Positions 10,618 to 21,592 of a DNA stretch of 64,000 bases are shown here, piece by piece (the stretch's first letter is position 1; each line of letters opens with the position of its first letter). The notes under the pieces were generated by a model, which was not told where the DNA came from, ran no database searches, and saw nothing but the letters and a program-made list of their open reading frames with translations. Source of the DNA: Lepas anatifera. Lineage: Eukaryota; Arthropoda; Thecostraca; Lepadidae. The stretch is from positions 1,116,001 through 1,180,000 of the forward strand of contig JAOTON010001129.1 in the NCBI GenBank assembly GCA_034440635.1. Direction: 5' to 3'. The position numbers and the translations under genes are program-made.

Positions 10618-11630
10618 TCCAGAACCTGTCCGAAATTTCTATCAGAGAGTGAAAAGGTGAAGGGGCGTGTAGCTGGTGCAGCCAAAGACACTGGGAGGGA
10701 ATCATGTCCTGGTGCAGGAATTATACCTCCGACAAATGGTCCGAAAAAGAGCTCTTGGCCGAACCTAGGGCGAACTCTGTCTGAAAATATACCTTCGCCT
10801 CGACAGCGTCATTCAGCAGTTAGCCTGGATATGGTCATGGGGAGTTCCAGCACACTTCTGTGCGCGATGTCCTTGAACTGGTCGGCAGAGTCCTCCCGAT
10901 TTCCACCCAGAGTCCCATGCCAGCGGCGGAAAAACCACCGTTTAGAGAACGAAGCCGGGTCACGGCCGACAAAGGCATCCAAACTGGTCCCGCAGAAGAC
11001 GCTTCGGTTTCGTGGCCCAATTACAGAATCAGGGAGACCGTCGCTAAAGGAACACAAACGGGCTCGCATGAGAAAGGTTCGGTAGCATCAACAACGGCCC
11101 CTCCTGGGGATGATGCTCATGCTAACGTTGTCAGAAAAGAGTCTGGGCCTGACCCGCGTATAACAGGTAGAACCAGGAAAACAACCGAGAGTAGGAGTGA
11201 GGTGCCCGGGGAGCCACCGGCCCGTGTACTACAAGCAGTGTCTACTTCTCAACCAGGGGAAAAACTGGCCAAACTACCTAAGCGAGTTTTGGAGCGCTCT
11301 GCCTCCGCTCCTCCTAAGGAAGGCTGCTCTCTAAAAAAGCAGACCACACCACTGCTGCGAACCCCTGCGAGCGGCGACGCAATGTCCATGCCACCGCCGT
11401 ATCCTCCACCACCACCGCGCACTCCGACGCCTGCAAAAACAACGAACATAAGTTCCACGAGCGTGGAGTCGCGGGTCGGAAAGCGGAGGCTCTGTTCCCC
11501 GAATTCAGACGCAGAAAGGGTGTCCCCTCAACAAGGTTTGAAAAAACACCAGAAGCCAGATTTTCTCTTCCGAGATTCAAAGGGTAAGAAGGTCTGGGTG
11601 CCCAGGGTACAAAAAAGAGTTTCCTATTAA
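10618..11630 (+). pseudogene. LINE ORF1 C-terminal half, frame-shifted continuation
   Basis: After the stop at 10617 coding character continues through a broken stretch and then a 256-codon frame (10860-11630). The tail is rich in Pro and Ser/Lys (PPPYPPPPPRTP near the centre, KKVWVPRVQKR at the end). A similar proline-rich ORF1 tail occurs on the minus strand at 47057-47735, next to an endonuclease, which supports assignment to the same type of element. No ORF2 follows here. Confidence 0.65.
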
Positions 11631-12176
11631 AATCAAGCAAGCTAGCTCCTTGGAAAGCTTTGGAGAAGTGCAAAATGTTTGGCAGGATGTGCCGCGTCCT
11701 TCTGCTGTCAGTGACGGCAGGCACTCGGAGCCTAGATTCCGGGAGGCCTACATGGGCGGGAATACGACATTCGTTCGTCGCTCTCCGCCCAAAGGTCTTG
11801 GATATCCAGAGCGAACGGAGAGACCACCACAACAATGGGATGCAAGCACAGCTTGGTGTGTGTCAGAAATGTTTGACGGGAGGAGCTGGGAAACTTAGTT
11901 AACTATTCGATATTATCAGATTTCTTGTCACTACTTGAACTATATAGTATATTATGGTTGCCATGCTTGAAGCTGCATCTACATCCGGCATGACTTAGAC
12001 TAAACGCATTACTGGGAATTGAGAAATAATCACAATGACGGGCGCAATATAGCCCAGTCGCTGAAAGCGCCCTTAAACACCAATACACACGTCTTCACAG
12101 AGGGTATTCAGGCGGCAGCGCACGGACTTTCACCAGCAGTCGGGTCGCGAGTACCCTCCTTCTCTCCTTCTGGCCG
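11631..12176. other. No gene recognised
   Basis: Two overlapping plus-strand frames of about 80 codons (11650-11902) show no endonuclease motif. An ORF2 would be expected here, so it has been deleted or is too decayed to recognise. Confidence 0.4.
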
Positions 12177-13093
12177 CTACGGGGGAGTCTTACCTCGGCT
12201 GGGGGTGGGGCGGGTGCATCCTGTGCTGATGCGCGCCGACGCTCTCCTTTTGCGTTCCAGCAGCTCGACATGAAATGGCGGTGTGGCGTGGAGCCACGCT
12301 GCGGCCGTTTGCTCCATCGCTCCTCTCACGTAGCCAGTAGCGACGGTTCGGAGGTGCTGTTCGTGCAGCCCCCAGTTGCAGCCCGACAGTTGACGTAAGT
12401 GGGAGATGCGGGGGTGGACCTTCTTCCCCAGTCTCTTACAGTGTGCACCGAAGTGGAGGAGCCGATCAATGGTGACGCCAAGTAGCTGTAGGGTGTCTCC
12501 AGCAGTGACAGACTTCCCGTCAACCTTAAAACTGAACGGATCGGCGTCTCTGGTCCACTGGGACATCACCAGTACATGGATCTTGGCTCCTGATACCACC
12601 ATTTGGTGCTGTCGGTTCCACTTCACGAGGGTGCCAGCAGCAGCTTTATTGCGCCCGGTCTTTGGCGACTTGGATGTTGTTGCCCGTGCAGAGAGCCGCC
12701 GTATCACCGCCGTATCAGGGGGAGCATCCGGGAACCGCGCGGAGTGCGTCTACCAGTCGAGCCGCCCATAACAAAAATAAATCTGGCGATAAGACACTTC
12801 CTTACGGCAGGCCAGTTCAGAAAGTGCGCTCACTGGAAAGCACGCCATTTAGTTCCACCTTGACTCTTCGGTCCCGGAGCCACTGCCAAATCCAGGCAAT
12901 CGTGCAATTTGGCAGCCCCATCTCCAGTAGGAGAACGCGTAGCAGGTGGTGGTCCAATACGTCGTGCGAGTACGCGAAATCAAACGCGACGGGGACGTAT
13001 TTCTGCGCGGTCAGTCCATCGGGAAGGCGGCTGTGTCTCGATTTGGGCATGCACAGTGCACGTTCACCTCTTCTCTTAAATTATGCGTCCTGA
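12177..13093 (-). pseudogene. Reverse transcriptase C-terminal half, ingi/I-like LINE
   Basis: Read on the minus strand, the upstream part (13050-12817) has VAFDFAYSHDVLDHHLL, the palm motif with the first catalytic Asp. Then come WIWQWLRDRRVKVELNG and a GLP-GSVLSP loop in a shifted frame. The later part (12707-12177) has VKWNRQHQMVVSGAKIHVL, LQLLGVTIDRLLHFGAHC and a conserved thumb/connection region (LSGCNWGLHEQHLRTVATGY). The YADD box appears lost at the junction between frames. The style resembles ingi/Vingi and related I-superfamily elements. No RNase H or 3' tail was identified. Confidence 0.75.
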
Positions 13094-13380
13094 ACTTAAC
13101 CTGAAGACGATGGTTGATGTTATAAGTGGATGGCCAGTGACAAAATATGCTAGTTTTATCAATCTGAATGGTCTTTTCACCTCGATCTAAACACTGCACA
13201 TGATCATTAAACGCGCAAATCACAGCCAATAAACGAAAAAGTTATCAATTTATCAAGAGAGTGCTTGGACACGTTGAAACTGTTTTCTTTTTTTCTAGAG
13301 GGTCCCATTTATGTCACAAATTACACATGCCTATTCCTGCCATGATCTATTTCAACATTCAATCACAAGGCTACCAAAAT
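13094..13380. other. No gene recognised
   Basis: A/T-rich sequence between a LINE relic and a TIR element, with no identifiable feature. Confidence 0.4.
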
Positions 13381-13385
13381 TATCT

Positions 13386-14553
13386 TAACCTTCGCCCGGG
13401 TGGGGGTCTTTTTAGACCCCCTCGGGTTTTTCCGAAGTGACCAAAAAAAACAGCGGCGCGCAGCGCCGCCAAACCTGGTCTCACTGTTCCAACATCATTT
13501 TTAGATCTTTCCCAAAAATTTTAGCTCAAGGTCATATCAGGCCAGGTCACCAGGCAAGGTGAAGTGACCTCACCTGAAAAAAATGCTTAGGACCGCATAA
13601 CTAAAAGCAGGGTTAATCGATCAAGTTGACACTCATACCAGATATTGGGCCCACCAGGAGCTACAACATTTGTTCCGGGATTTCTTATATTGGTGACCTA
13701 AGGTCATGTGCAGAGCATGACCTCCCCATTGTAAATACATGGGGAAATCACGAAATGAGCTTTTCTCAGTAAGCGTGGATGGAATCAACTTCAAACATCG
13801 GTTACGGCTTGCTCTTAGCCCATTTCTGAAGTTGATGTCAAACATTTTGACTTGTGACATTTAAAAGGTCACCTTAGGTCAAATAAGCATTTTTGTGTTG
13901 TTCTCTATAAATTTTGAATAAACTAAGATAGAGCTTTTATTTTGTCACCAAAGTGTTTGTATAGTTACTGCAAGTCAAATGATATACATCATGACGATAC
14001 CAGGTCAAATTGGGTCAGACCGTTGGCCTGGGTCAGGTCAAATTCTTAAATTTGACCTGGCATAGCAATATTATACATCATTCGATTTGTATTGACGAGA
14101 GGATTGCAATGGTGCATCAACTATGGCTATATCTTGTTTGGTTTGGAAGTTGTTAGCGAAAAAGGAAACGCCCTTATGCATGGGTGGCTATGGACATTCC
14201 CAAGAATATTCCCAATATTCAGCGACCTGTAGCTCCCTTGGCTTTGACCTGACACGAAAATGAATGCCACTGTAATGAAAGAGCAACTCAAGAGCTTTGG
14301 AATGGTGTTAAAAAATGTTTCTAGCTATAATAGTTTCTGAGATATATGAGGCTTTCTTAGTACACCTCATATTAGCGATTTTGACCTATTTTGAGCTCTG
14401 GTGACCTTGATATTGACCTGACAAGAAAAATGACTGAAGTATTCTCGATATCATTTTTGAAGAGCTTCAATTGACATTTTGCGCTTTTTCTAGCTCTCTT
14501 AGTTTTTGAGATCGTGGGGGTCTTTTTTAGCCCCCCCCACCAGGGCGAAGGTG
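13386..14553. mobile_element. Non-autonomous TIR element, AGGTCA-rich, about 1.17 kb
   Basis: The left end (13386-13423: ACCTTCGCCCGGGTGGGGG then TCTTTTTAGACCCCC) is matched in inverted orientation at the right end (14513-14553), with one small indel. The left part contains a GC hairpin (GGCGGCGC-type arms at about 13451-13470). The interior has many AGGTCA / TGACCT half-sites and no coding capacity. A related end with the same GC hairpin occurs inverted at 29360-29450. Target-site duplication was not determined. Confidence 0.65.
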
Positions 14554-15240
14554 GCTCGTACCCGCCACCGGGGCAAGAGTTAAAACCTCTCGAAATTTCA
14601 CGCACAAGAGCAATTCTCTCATGCTGATGAATTGAAGAATATAGATAGAGGTCAGTGGAAAATGCCCACATACATCATTCTGTGTTTATCTTAACGTTTC
14701 AACTTTCCTTATATCTCCTTGAGTCTGCCATCGGGTTCAAACATTATTTTTTAGGAGCATTAATAATGTGGGTTTAAGTCCGGTTTGTATTGCCTACAAT
14801 GTAAAAGCTTTTCCGCTGAGATAATTTTCTGGGGCAGCGCACAGGCCAGGTTCACACTCGCTGCGATTATTTTCAATGTCCTTTCACTATTATCTTACGA
14901 ATCTTGGCCACGTGGAAAGGCAAAATGATGCTTATCATATTTGATATTAAAATAACCTTAACCCCTCTTCACAAATAGAAAAATCCTCAGATATGTACCT
15001 TTATGTTCAGCTGTTGCATCTTCCCAAGTGTCTTGCATTTCTCCATCACCTAGTGGCAGTTACAGTTTTTCAAGAGGTGCCGAAAAAAGTGTGGACTGAA
15101 CTGTTTAGCGATTCATCGTTTCAAATATCACGCCAAATAGGCATCTTGCTTGGCTGGTACAAGCTGTTATGGCTGGGGGAGGGAGGAACAGAACGTTGTT
15201 AAAAATACGATCCACAAAAATGACGGCAACCGAAAACCGA
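14554..15240. other. No gene recognised
   Basis: A/T-rich sequence with short frames only. Confidence 0.4.
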
Positions 15241-15244
15241 ACAC

Positions 15245-15412
15245 CATAGGCGCTTCCCACCCTCCCCCTAGGATGCGAAAATCGGTGCTCACCGATAGGA
15301 TTTTACCCCCACCTGATAGGTTTTTCCGGTCAAAAGTGGCGCCCCCTACTCCGGATGCCACCCCCGGGAAGGTGCCCCCCTCCGATTGGCAATCCTGGAT
15401 CTGCCCATGGAT
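15245..15412 (+). repeat. MITE-like repeat ending in a GGATCC phrase, copy 1
   Basis: Shares the phrases AAAATCGGTGCTCACCGATAGGATTTTA, AAAGTGGCGCCCCCT, CCGGGAAGGTGCCCCCCTCCG and ATCCTGGATCTGCCCATG in the same order with 58130-58262 and, more diverged, 63135-63255. The order-conserved phrases show a dispersed family with no coding capacity. Confidence 0.7.
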
Positions 15413-15765
15413 CCGTCACTGTTCAAGGGCAAAAAATTCACAGGAAAAGCAGGAAGATATCAAATGTTAGCGGGGAGTGGGGCAGCCATGATGATTGATG
15501 ATGCTACAAATTGTTTATTTATGTGGATAAAATCATTGGGTGGCCACACGGGATTGGAAGGGCACTCTTGGCTTCTTATGAAATAGGCAGTGTGCTAAAA
15601 ATATATCGTCAAGTCAATATCAAATTATCAACATTTAGTTTTATACAGTGCACTGTTCACTGCAGTGATACAAGAGTTCTCTGTCCTTTTTCTGTGGGTT
15701 TATGAAAACCGGTAGGGATCGTTTTAGCCTCAAATATGGTTTTTGTGGTATTTATTTGGCCATTT
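15413..15765. other. No gene recognised
   Basis: Short plus-strand frames only; no domain or repeat relationship recognised. Confidence 0.4.
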
Positions 15766-15767
15766 GG

Positions 15768-15826
15768 CCGCCCCGGTAGATCAGTTGGTAGAGCGTCGGG
15801 CTACGGCCCGCAGCTGAGGATGTAAT
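15768..15826 (+). repeat. tRNA-like 5' half (SINE head or tRNA pseudogene)
   Basis: The stretch contains TAGATCAGTTGGTAGAGCG, a clear internal polymerase III A-box in a D-arm-like context, followed by an anticodon-arm-like GTCGGGCTACGGCCCGC. No B-box or T-arm follows, so it is a truncated tRNA-derived piece and not a functional tRNA gene. Confidence 0.65.
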
Positions 15827-15889
15827 AAAGATTCTTTTCCGGTTCTTAATTACTTCATCTTTTCACAATTACCAACAATTATATTGGAC

Positions 15890-16800
15890 ATAATAACTGT
15901 CTCATCCGTATCCATTGCCTAGCAACACTAGGTTGTGTGACCAGTTCGTTGCGCCCGCTTTTAATGCACCTTTTAGTCTTATCTGGCGGCCTCTTTGTGT
16001 CTAATGGACGTCCGCCCTGTGATCTGCCGCCTTCCATTAGGATGCATTATCCCACCCGATGGTACAGTTGAACTCTGGTATGGACCGTGTGAAACCATTA
16101 GCGTTATCTCAACGTACCCTTTAATGTTAACCGACCGACGTATTTTCTCACCCGATGTTACTAGATGAACTCAAGTATGAACCCAGTCATGTGCCCTAAA
16201 ATGCATTAGCCTTATCTCGATGTACCCTTTCATGTAAGCGGCCACTTCTTTGAAATCCACCGTCTTCGTGGTATATAAACCCGCTGTTCTGCCCCTAGTA
16301 AGCTCAGTGATACAGAAGACTTCAGTGTGACAACATCTCGCGAGTGCTACGGGAAGGCTCTGCTAGTGCTATGTGACGATAGTGGTGCAAAGGTGCTGAC
16401 CGGATAGAGTGTTGGAACTGGTGCTGAGTTACGGCCTGTTCACAACGCCAGGCTAAACGTGGAATAAATTGGACTTAGGCAAAAAGTCTCTTCATCGCTC
16501 CACGACGAGGTCCTAACCGCTACGCTGCAACGACTCACAGCCACACCAAAGAGCCCATCTTGGTGACAGAGAAGCATGCAGTGGCAGTGCATGTCCAGGC
16601 TTGGGATCGCTTCCCCCTGAGACGCTCCGGCGCTCAATCCTTTGGCCGACGTAGGTCGGCTGGCAACTGATTGATGAGAGGGTGACCTGAGCGGGGTGGC
16701 CGTCCCTATGCTTTGTGGGAGGTTAAACTTTGGCTTCTAAATAAACCCTTCATTGTAGGCGTTACTCGTTCGGGTGGTGGGATCGGGGTCTCCGTGACAA
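15890..16800 (+). mobile_element. LTR-like promoter region, possible solo LTR
   Basis: A tandem duplication of about 100 bp (CACCCGATG...GTACCCTTT at 16053-16130 and 16150-16240) precedes a TATATAAA box (16272-16279). A TCAGTG initiator follows (16304-16309), about 32 bases downstream, and AATAAA lies near 16740. An upstream duplicated region, core promoter and polyadenylation signal in this order resemble U3-R-U5 of a retrovirus-like LTR. No target-site duplication or clean TG...CA ends could be fixed, so the class is uncertain. Confidence 0.4.
16272..16309 (+). promoter_or_regulatory. TATA box plus TCAGT initiator
   Basis: TATATAAA at 16272 and TCAGTG at 16304 are separated by the canonical distance for a focused polymerase II promoter. 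TCAGT is the arthropod-type initiator consensus. Confidence 0.5.
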
Positions 16801-17135
16801 GTCCCTTGAGGCCTTTAGTGAGACTCAGACTCCAACAGCCGTACTGGGAAGAATTTGGACGAAATTTATTATAAAAAGATTTTTATTGCAAATAAAATTT
16901 GACCTCTTTGGGCTTTTTTCAAACCCGGTTTGGCCTTTTTCCGTCGAAAAAAACTCGCATTCCTGGGCGGTATCTCTAATCTTTAGAATATGCAATAACA
17001 AAAATTGGGAGACAATTGTTAACACTAGCACGTCTAAATTTTATTAACGCCCCCTCCAAATGGGGGTTTGATCCCCCGATGACACTATAATTGCCCGCAC
17101 AAGAAAATCTCCCCCCACTGAGTTTTCCTTAAAAA
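16801..17135. other. No gene recognised
   Basis: A/T-rich flank. A GGGGGTTTGATCCCCC hairpin-like phrase lies near 17062. Confidence 0.35.
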
Positions 17136-17149
17136 ATGTTCTGCTTTGC

Positions 17150-17455
17150 TCTCCAGGGGCCCCTTTCCTATCCATGGGTGCTTATTCTTTCCAGAGGGGG
17201 CGCCTTTTCTCTCGCCGGGGGGGCACCTCTGCTGTCCAGGATGCGCCTGCGCTATCCAGGGGCGCCTATGCTCTCCAGAGGTCCGGATACTCTACTCAGG
17301 GGGCGGGGGGCGCCTTTTTGCTGTCCAGGGGTGCCTGTGCTAAACAGGGGCGCATATGCTATCCCAGGGTGCCGTTGCTCTTCTTTAGGGGCGCCTCTGC
17401 CGTCCAGGGGTGCCTATGCTATCCAGAGGGTGTCTTCTGTCCATGGGGCGCAAAG
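17150..17455. repeat. GGGGCGCC-CTATCCA array (family B), left block
   Basis: Units of roughly 20-25 bases built on GGGGCGCCT(A/T)TGCTATCCA recur with heavy variation. The same unit fills 18335-18690 and 18950-19800, so this is one satellite interrupted by a LINE relic. Confidence 0.8.
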
Positions 17456-17682
17456 ACAAAGACTGTATTCGGAGTCATCCACAGTTATAAAAACGGTTGT
17501 GGCTATTACGACACCACGTCAAGCTGTTTATAGATGAGTAAATGGGATGGGCTTACACATTCACTAGGTGAAACTCAATACAGGCATACCTATGACATCA
17601 TCACATAAGAACTGCATACACTTAATATAAAATATTCTACTCCGCTCCACACGCAGCGCACCACCACACATCCCAAAACACC
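17456..17682. other. No gene recognised
   Basis: Short non-repetitive stretch between the satellite and the LINE relic, probably the 3' end of that LINE. Confidence 0.3.
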
Positions 17683-18294
17683 CTAAGTACGCTGTGACAC
17701 GAGGTGGCGCTTAAGGGCACGGCAGAAGAGAGGTACTGAAAGGACTTTCAAATCAGCGGGCACGTCGTTATAGTACGAAGGACCCCGGGCCATAAACCTG
17801 CGCTGGCCCATACTGCTACGGGAACGAGGTACCCATAGGTCTCCGTCCCGGCGCGTGCTGCGCTCCCGCGTAAACCGGAGCTTCTCGAATCCCCGGGCCA
17901 GCTCCTCTGGCTCCCCGAGGCGCACTACCTTGTGCACAAGCACAAGCGTGTGATACCTAGCCAGTTCACCCGCCGATAGCCAGCCCAAGTCCTCCAATAG
18001 AGCCGAAACATGATCAAATTTGTTGCGCCCGAATATGATTTTTGCAGCATAGTTAATGATCTTTTGGAGCCGAGTGTTTTTGGTTTGGGTACCATTGCCG
18101 AATACGGTGATGCAGTATCGGACCCGAGAGATGACCAGAGAGCTGACTATCGGCGAGATGGCTCTGGGAGGTAAGCAGTGTCTCAGATGTGAAAGACCAC
18201 TCAAAATTCCGAAACATTGACGAGTTAAGAGAGAAATATGAGGGTCCCAGCTGAGGACGCGGTCAAAGGTCAGGCCGAGATTCTTAATGCTCAT
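17683..18294 (-). pseudogene. LINE reverse transcriptase C-terminus, CR1/L2-like
   Basis: A 203-codon minus-strand frame reads as the thumb and C-terminal region of a CR1/L2/Daphne-type reverse transcriptase. It has NLGLTFDRVLSWDPHIS, SSLVISRVRYCITVFG, RLQKIINYAAKIIFGRNKFD and YHTLVLVHKVVRLGEP, ending in the usual FCRALKRHL-like tail. The catalytic palm lies upstream and is absent, so this is a 5'-truncated copy inside family B satellite. The frame is long and open, so the insertion may be fairly young; no target-site duplication was resolved. Confidence 0.82.
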
Positions 18295-18334
18295 GGACGG
18301 AACTAAATTATGGTTGCGGGATTTGTCGGTGCTT

Positions 18335-18690
18335 ATGCTATCTGGGGCGCCTTTAGTATCAAAGGGCGTATTCGCTGTTTTGGGGCGCCTATGCTATTCA
18401 GAGGGCGCCCCTGCTGTCCAGGGAGCGTGATTGCTATTCATGGGAGCTTATGATATCCAGAGGGGTGCCCTTGCTCTATGGAGGGGGGCGCCTCTTGGTG
18501 TACAGGAGTGCCTGTGCTAGCCAGAGGGCGCCTATGCTATCCAGGGGTGTCGTTACTGCTCAATTGGGGGTGCCTTTTTCTATGCAGTGGTGCCTCTGCT
18601 GTCTAGGGGTCGCCTTTGCTATCCAGAGGGGCGCCTTTACTCAAGGGGGTGGGTGCCTTTTGCTGTCCAGGGCGCAGCTTTGATGTAAGG
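18335..18690. repeat. Family B satellite, middle block
   Basis: GGGCGCCTATGCTATCCAGGG-type units continue after the LINE relic, with many substitutions. Confidence 0.8.
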
Positions 18691-19998
18691 GGTGCCATTC
18701 ATATTTGAAAGTGTATTTTATTTTACACAGAGGGTACTACCTCTTCAGATAGACGATGTGTCTGATTTTCTCTTGACCGGCCGGGGCGCCGGCCAAATCC
18801 GGGGGTGCCACTCAAATCCATGGGGGCCTCCCCGGACGAGGTCAAAACCAGGTGTGCAAAAATATACTTTTGTACACCATCATTTTTTCAAGGTGTGCAA
18901 CTGCACACCCTGTCCCACAGAATCCGCCGTCGCAGTCGCCGTTGCTCTCTGGGGGCGTCTTTTCTCTCTAGGAGGCACCTCTGCGCTTCAGGGGGCGCCT
19001 TTCCTATCCAAGGGCGCCTATACTATCCAGGAGGGCGCCTTTTCTCTGCGGTGGGCGCCTTTTGCTGCCCAGGGGTGCCTGTGCTAACCACGGGTCGCAT
19101 GTGATATCCAGAGGCGCCGTTTCTCTTCTTCGGAGGTGCCTCGGCTATCCAGGAGGCGCCTACGCTATCCAAGGGCGCCTATGCTATCCAGAGGGGCGCC
19201 TTTTGCTTTCCAGGGCACAGCTTTGTTGTCAAGGGGTGCCATTCATATCTGAAAATGTCTTTCTCATAGAGGATCCTAACTCTTCAGGTAGGCGGTGATC
19301 AGGCTTGATTTTCTCTGACCGGTCGGGGGCGCCGGCCAAATCTGGGGGCGCCGCCCAAATCCGGAGGGGGGCGCCTCTCCGGACCACTAAAAAACCAGGT
19401 GTACGAAAATATACTTTTGTACACCAGCATTTTCCATGGTGTGCAACTGCAGTTCCTGTCCCGCAGAATCCGCCGTCCCTGCCGCCGTTGCTCTCGGGGG
19501 GGGGGCGTTTTTCTCTCCAGGAGGCACCTCTGCTCTACAGGGGGCGCCTTTCCTACCCAAGGGCGCCTATTTTATCCAGGGGCGCCAATTCTCTGCGGGG
19601 GGCGCATGTGATATCCAGGGGCGCCGTTTCTCTTCTTCGGAGGCACCTCGGCTGTCCAGGAGGTGCCTACGCTATCCAAGGGCGCCTATGCTACCCAGAG
19701 GGGCGCCTTTACTCAAGAGGGGCGCATTTTTTCTGCCTAGGGCGCGGTTATGATGTAAGGGGGCGCCATTCATATATGAAAATGTCTATTTTTCACAGAG
19801 GATCCTACCTCTTCAGGTAGGCGGTAATTAGGCTTGATTTTCTCTGACCGGCCGGGGGCGCCGGCTGAGGCCGGGGGAGGACGGCTCCCTGGAACAAAGC
19901 CAAAACAAGGGGTGCAAAAAGATACTTTTGCACCACTTGAAAAAAATCGAGTGGTGCAACTGCACCACTTGCACCCTGGAATCCGCCGTCCCTGGGCA
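18691..19998. repeat. Higher-order repeat of about 530 bp with palindromic core
   Basis: GCCATTCATAT(T/C/A)TGAAA at 18700, 19245 and 19767 starts three similar blocks. Each contains CTCTTCAG(G/A)TAG, TGATTTTCTCT, CCGG(G)GGCGCCGGC, a palindromic core and CAGAATCCGCCGTC-like sequence. The first two continue into family B units; the third is cut short near 19998. The palindromic cores are at about 18851-18909, 19398-19460 and 19909-19977. The period is about 530-545 bp. Confidence 0.8.
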
Positions 19999-19999
19999 A

Positions 20000-20600
20000 G
20001 ATAAAAGGCCCCAAAAAGCTCAGGGGTCCCAGTGTCGACTCACGGGTCCATATCAGCCCAAGTGTCTCAAGATAAGCGGGCCCCAGAACAGCCTAATGGC
20101 CCCTACGAAACTTTGATCTCAGGAGGCATAAATTCAACTCAGGGCTGCAGACCAGCTCAGGGGTCCAAAAACCATCTGGCAGGCCCCATAAAAGTTCAGG
20201 GGCCACGGACCAGATAAGGTTTCCCACGGTGAGCTCAGGGGCTCATGTCCCAACTCTTAGGGGTTCAGTTTAGCCCAGGGTTGTCAAGATCACTGCAGGG
20301 GACCCGACCATGTAAAGGGGCCAGCCCAGCTCAAGGGCTCACACCGTCCCAGGGGTCCAAACCAGTTGCAGGTCCCAGTCTATTTCAGGGACCGAGGACT
20401 AGCTGAACTTCACGGAATCCCAAAACTGCTAAAGGAAGGGGGCAACACCATCGCAGGGGCTCCACGCCAATTCAGAAGCCCAGTCAAGCTAAAGGGCCCT
20501 GAATCACCTCAAGGAGCGCCAAATCAGCTCAGGGCACCCATACCAGCTCAGGGGTCCTAACACCGCTCGGAGACCTTAACACGCGAAGCTCAGGGGTTTT
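20000..20600. repeat. Family A satellite, distal block
   Basis: CAGCTCAGGGGTCC-type units, as at 561-1586 and 5.0-6.2 kb, fill this stretch. Confidence 0.7.
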
Positions 20601-21235
20601 AAAGTGCCCCCACCTATTTTCCAAGGTGCCCGGGGAACCGTTCGCCGCCAGAATACGCTACTCGTCCACATTTGAGAGAACGCATGAGGGCGTCGATTGT
20701 GAACGAATTTAAAAAAATTGGTTCCATTCTGTTCACTTATATACTTTCAAATTCATGCTTATATTTTGAGGCCGTCGCAATCGCGCAGTCGCACTAGTTT
20801 GCCTGCACTTTCAGTGTATTACCGCCTTTCTGCATAATCATGGCATTTCCCAATAGGTTTCCAGCACGGTTCATATCCTCGGTGAAAGACCGACTTAGGG
20901 TGCTGCTTAATTCAGCTGAGGGACCTTTACAACCTCCTTTGACCTTGAAGACAATGAGCCAGGTCAATAAAACCTAGCCATAATGTAGATCACCATCGCC
21001 CTCACGCACCTCTCAACGGGTGATTTCAAGCCCTCTTGGTTTCCGAGATCTCGGGGGGGGGGCACTTCAGGACCTTCCACTGCACGTTGACGCCAGACCC
21101 CTCTCCACTGAGCGTGTTAAGGTAAGAGCATGGCCCAACACTAAATCACGTATCCTCTGTGAAAGACCGACTTAGTGTGCTACTTAGTTCAGCTGAGGGT
21201 GCCTAGACCAGCTCGGGGCCCGTACTTTTCCTGAC
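20601..21235. other. No gene; 280-bp-spaced direct repeats
   Basis: A 45-base phrase (GTGAAAGACCGACTTAG then GTGCT-CTTA-TTCAGCTGAGGG) occurs at about 20880-20928 and again at 21158-21205. The intervening sequence has AGGTCA half-sites and resembles the diverged TIR-element family. Confidence 0.45.
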
Positions 21236-21264
21236 GCATGGTCGTGACGGGAAGTCGTAGCGCC

Positions 21265-21592
21265 ACCCCTGGTCTCTAGCAGCCCCCTTCCAACAGCAAG
21301 CGCAGACCACCGGATGTGACGTCACGCCTCGTAGCATAAAAGATGGGAAAATTAAATGATCAAATATCCAAAATTTTTACAAAAAGAGGCCCAGAATTGA
21401 AAATTAAATGTTTATTCATTGCATTTGGGACAAAGTTGATTACTGTGTATTCTCACAACTTCGTAAGCGGAAAGTGTCATTAGAAGCAGTTTAACACACG
21501 GCTCAATGGTGAAGGAATTCCTCCACGCCCGTGTGACGTCACTCGAGCGTGGAGGAATCCCTCTTGAACGTATCTTTAAGTAAAGGTATCTT
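21265..21592 (+). repeat. Dispersed repeat family C, copy 1
   Basis: Nearly collinear with 49216-49545, from CAACAGCAAGCGCAGA to TAAAGGTATCTT. It contains an inverted repeat, TTCCTCCACGC ... GCGTGGAGGAA (about 21520-21558), whose loop holds TGACGTCA, a CREB/ATF consensus. No coding capacity. Confidence 0.85.

Noticed and set aside
15768..15826. Functional tRNA gene
   Set aside because: Only the 5' half with A-box is present; no T-arm or B-box follows.
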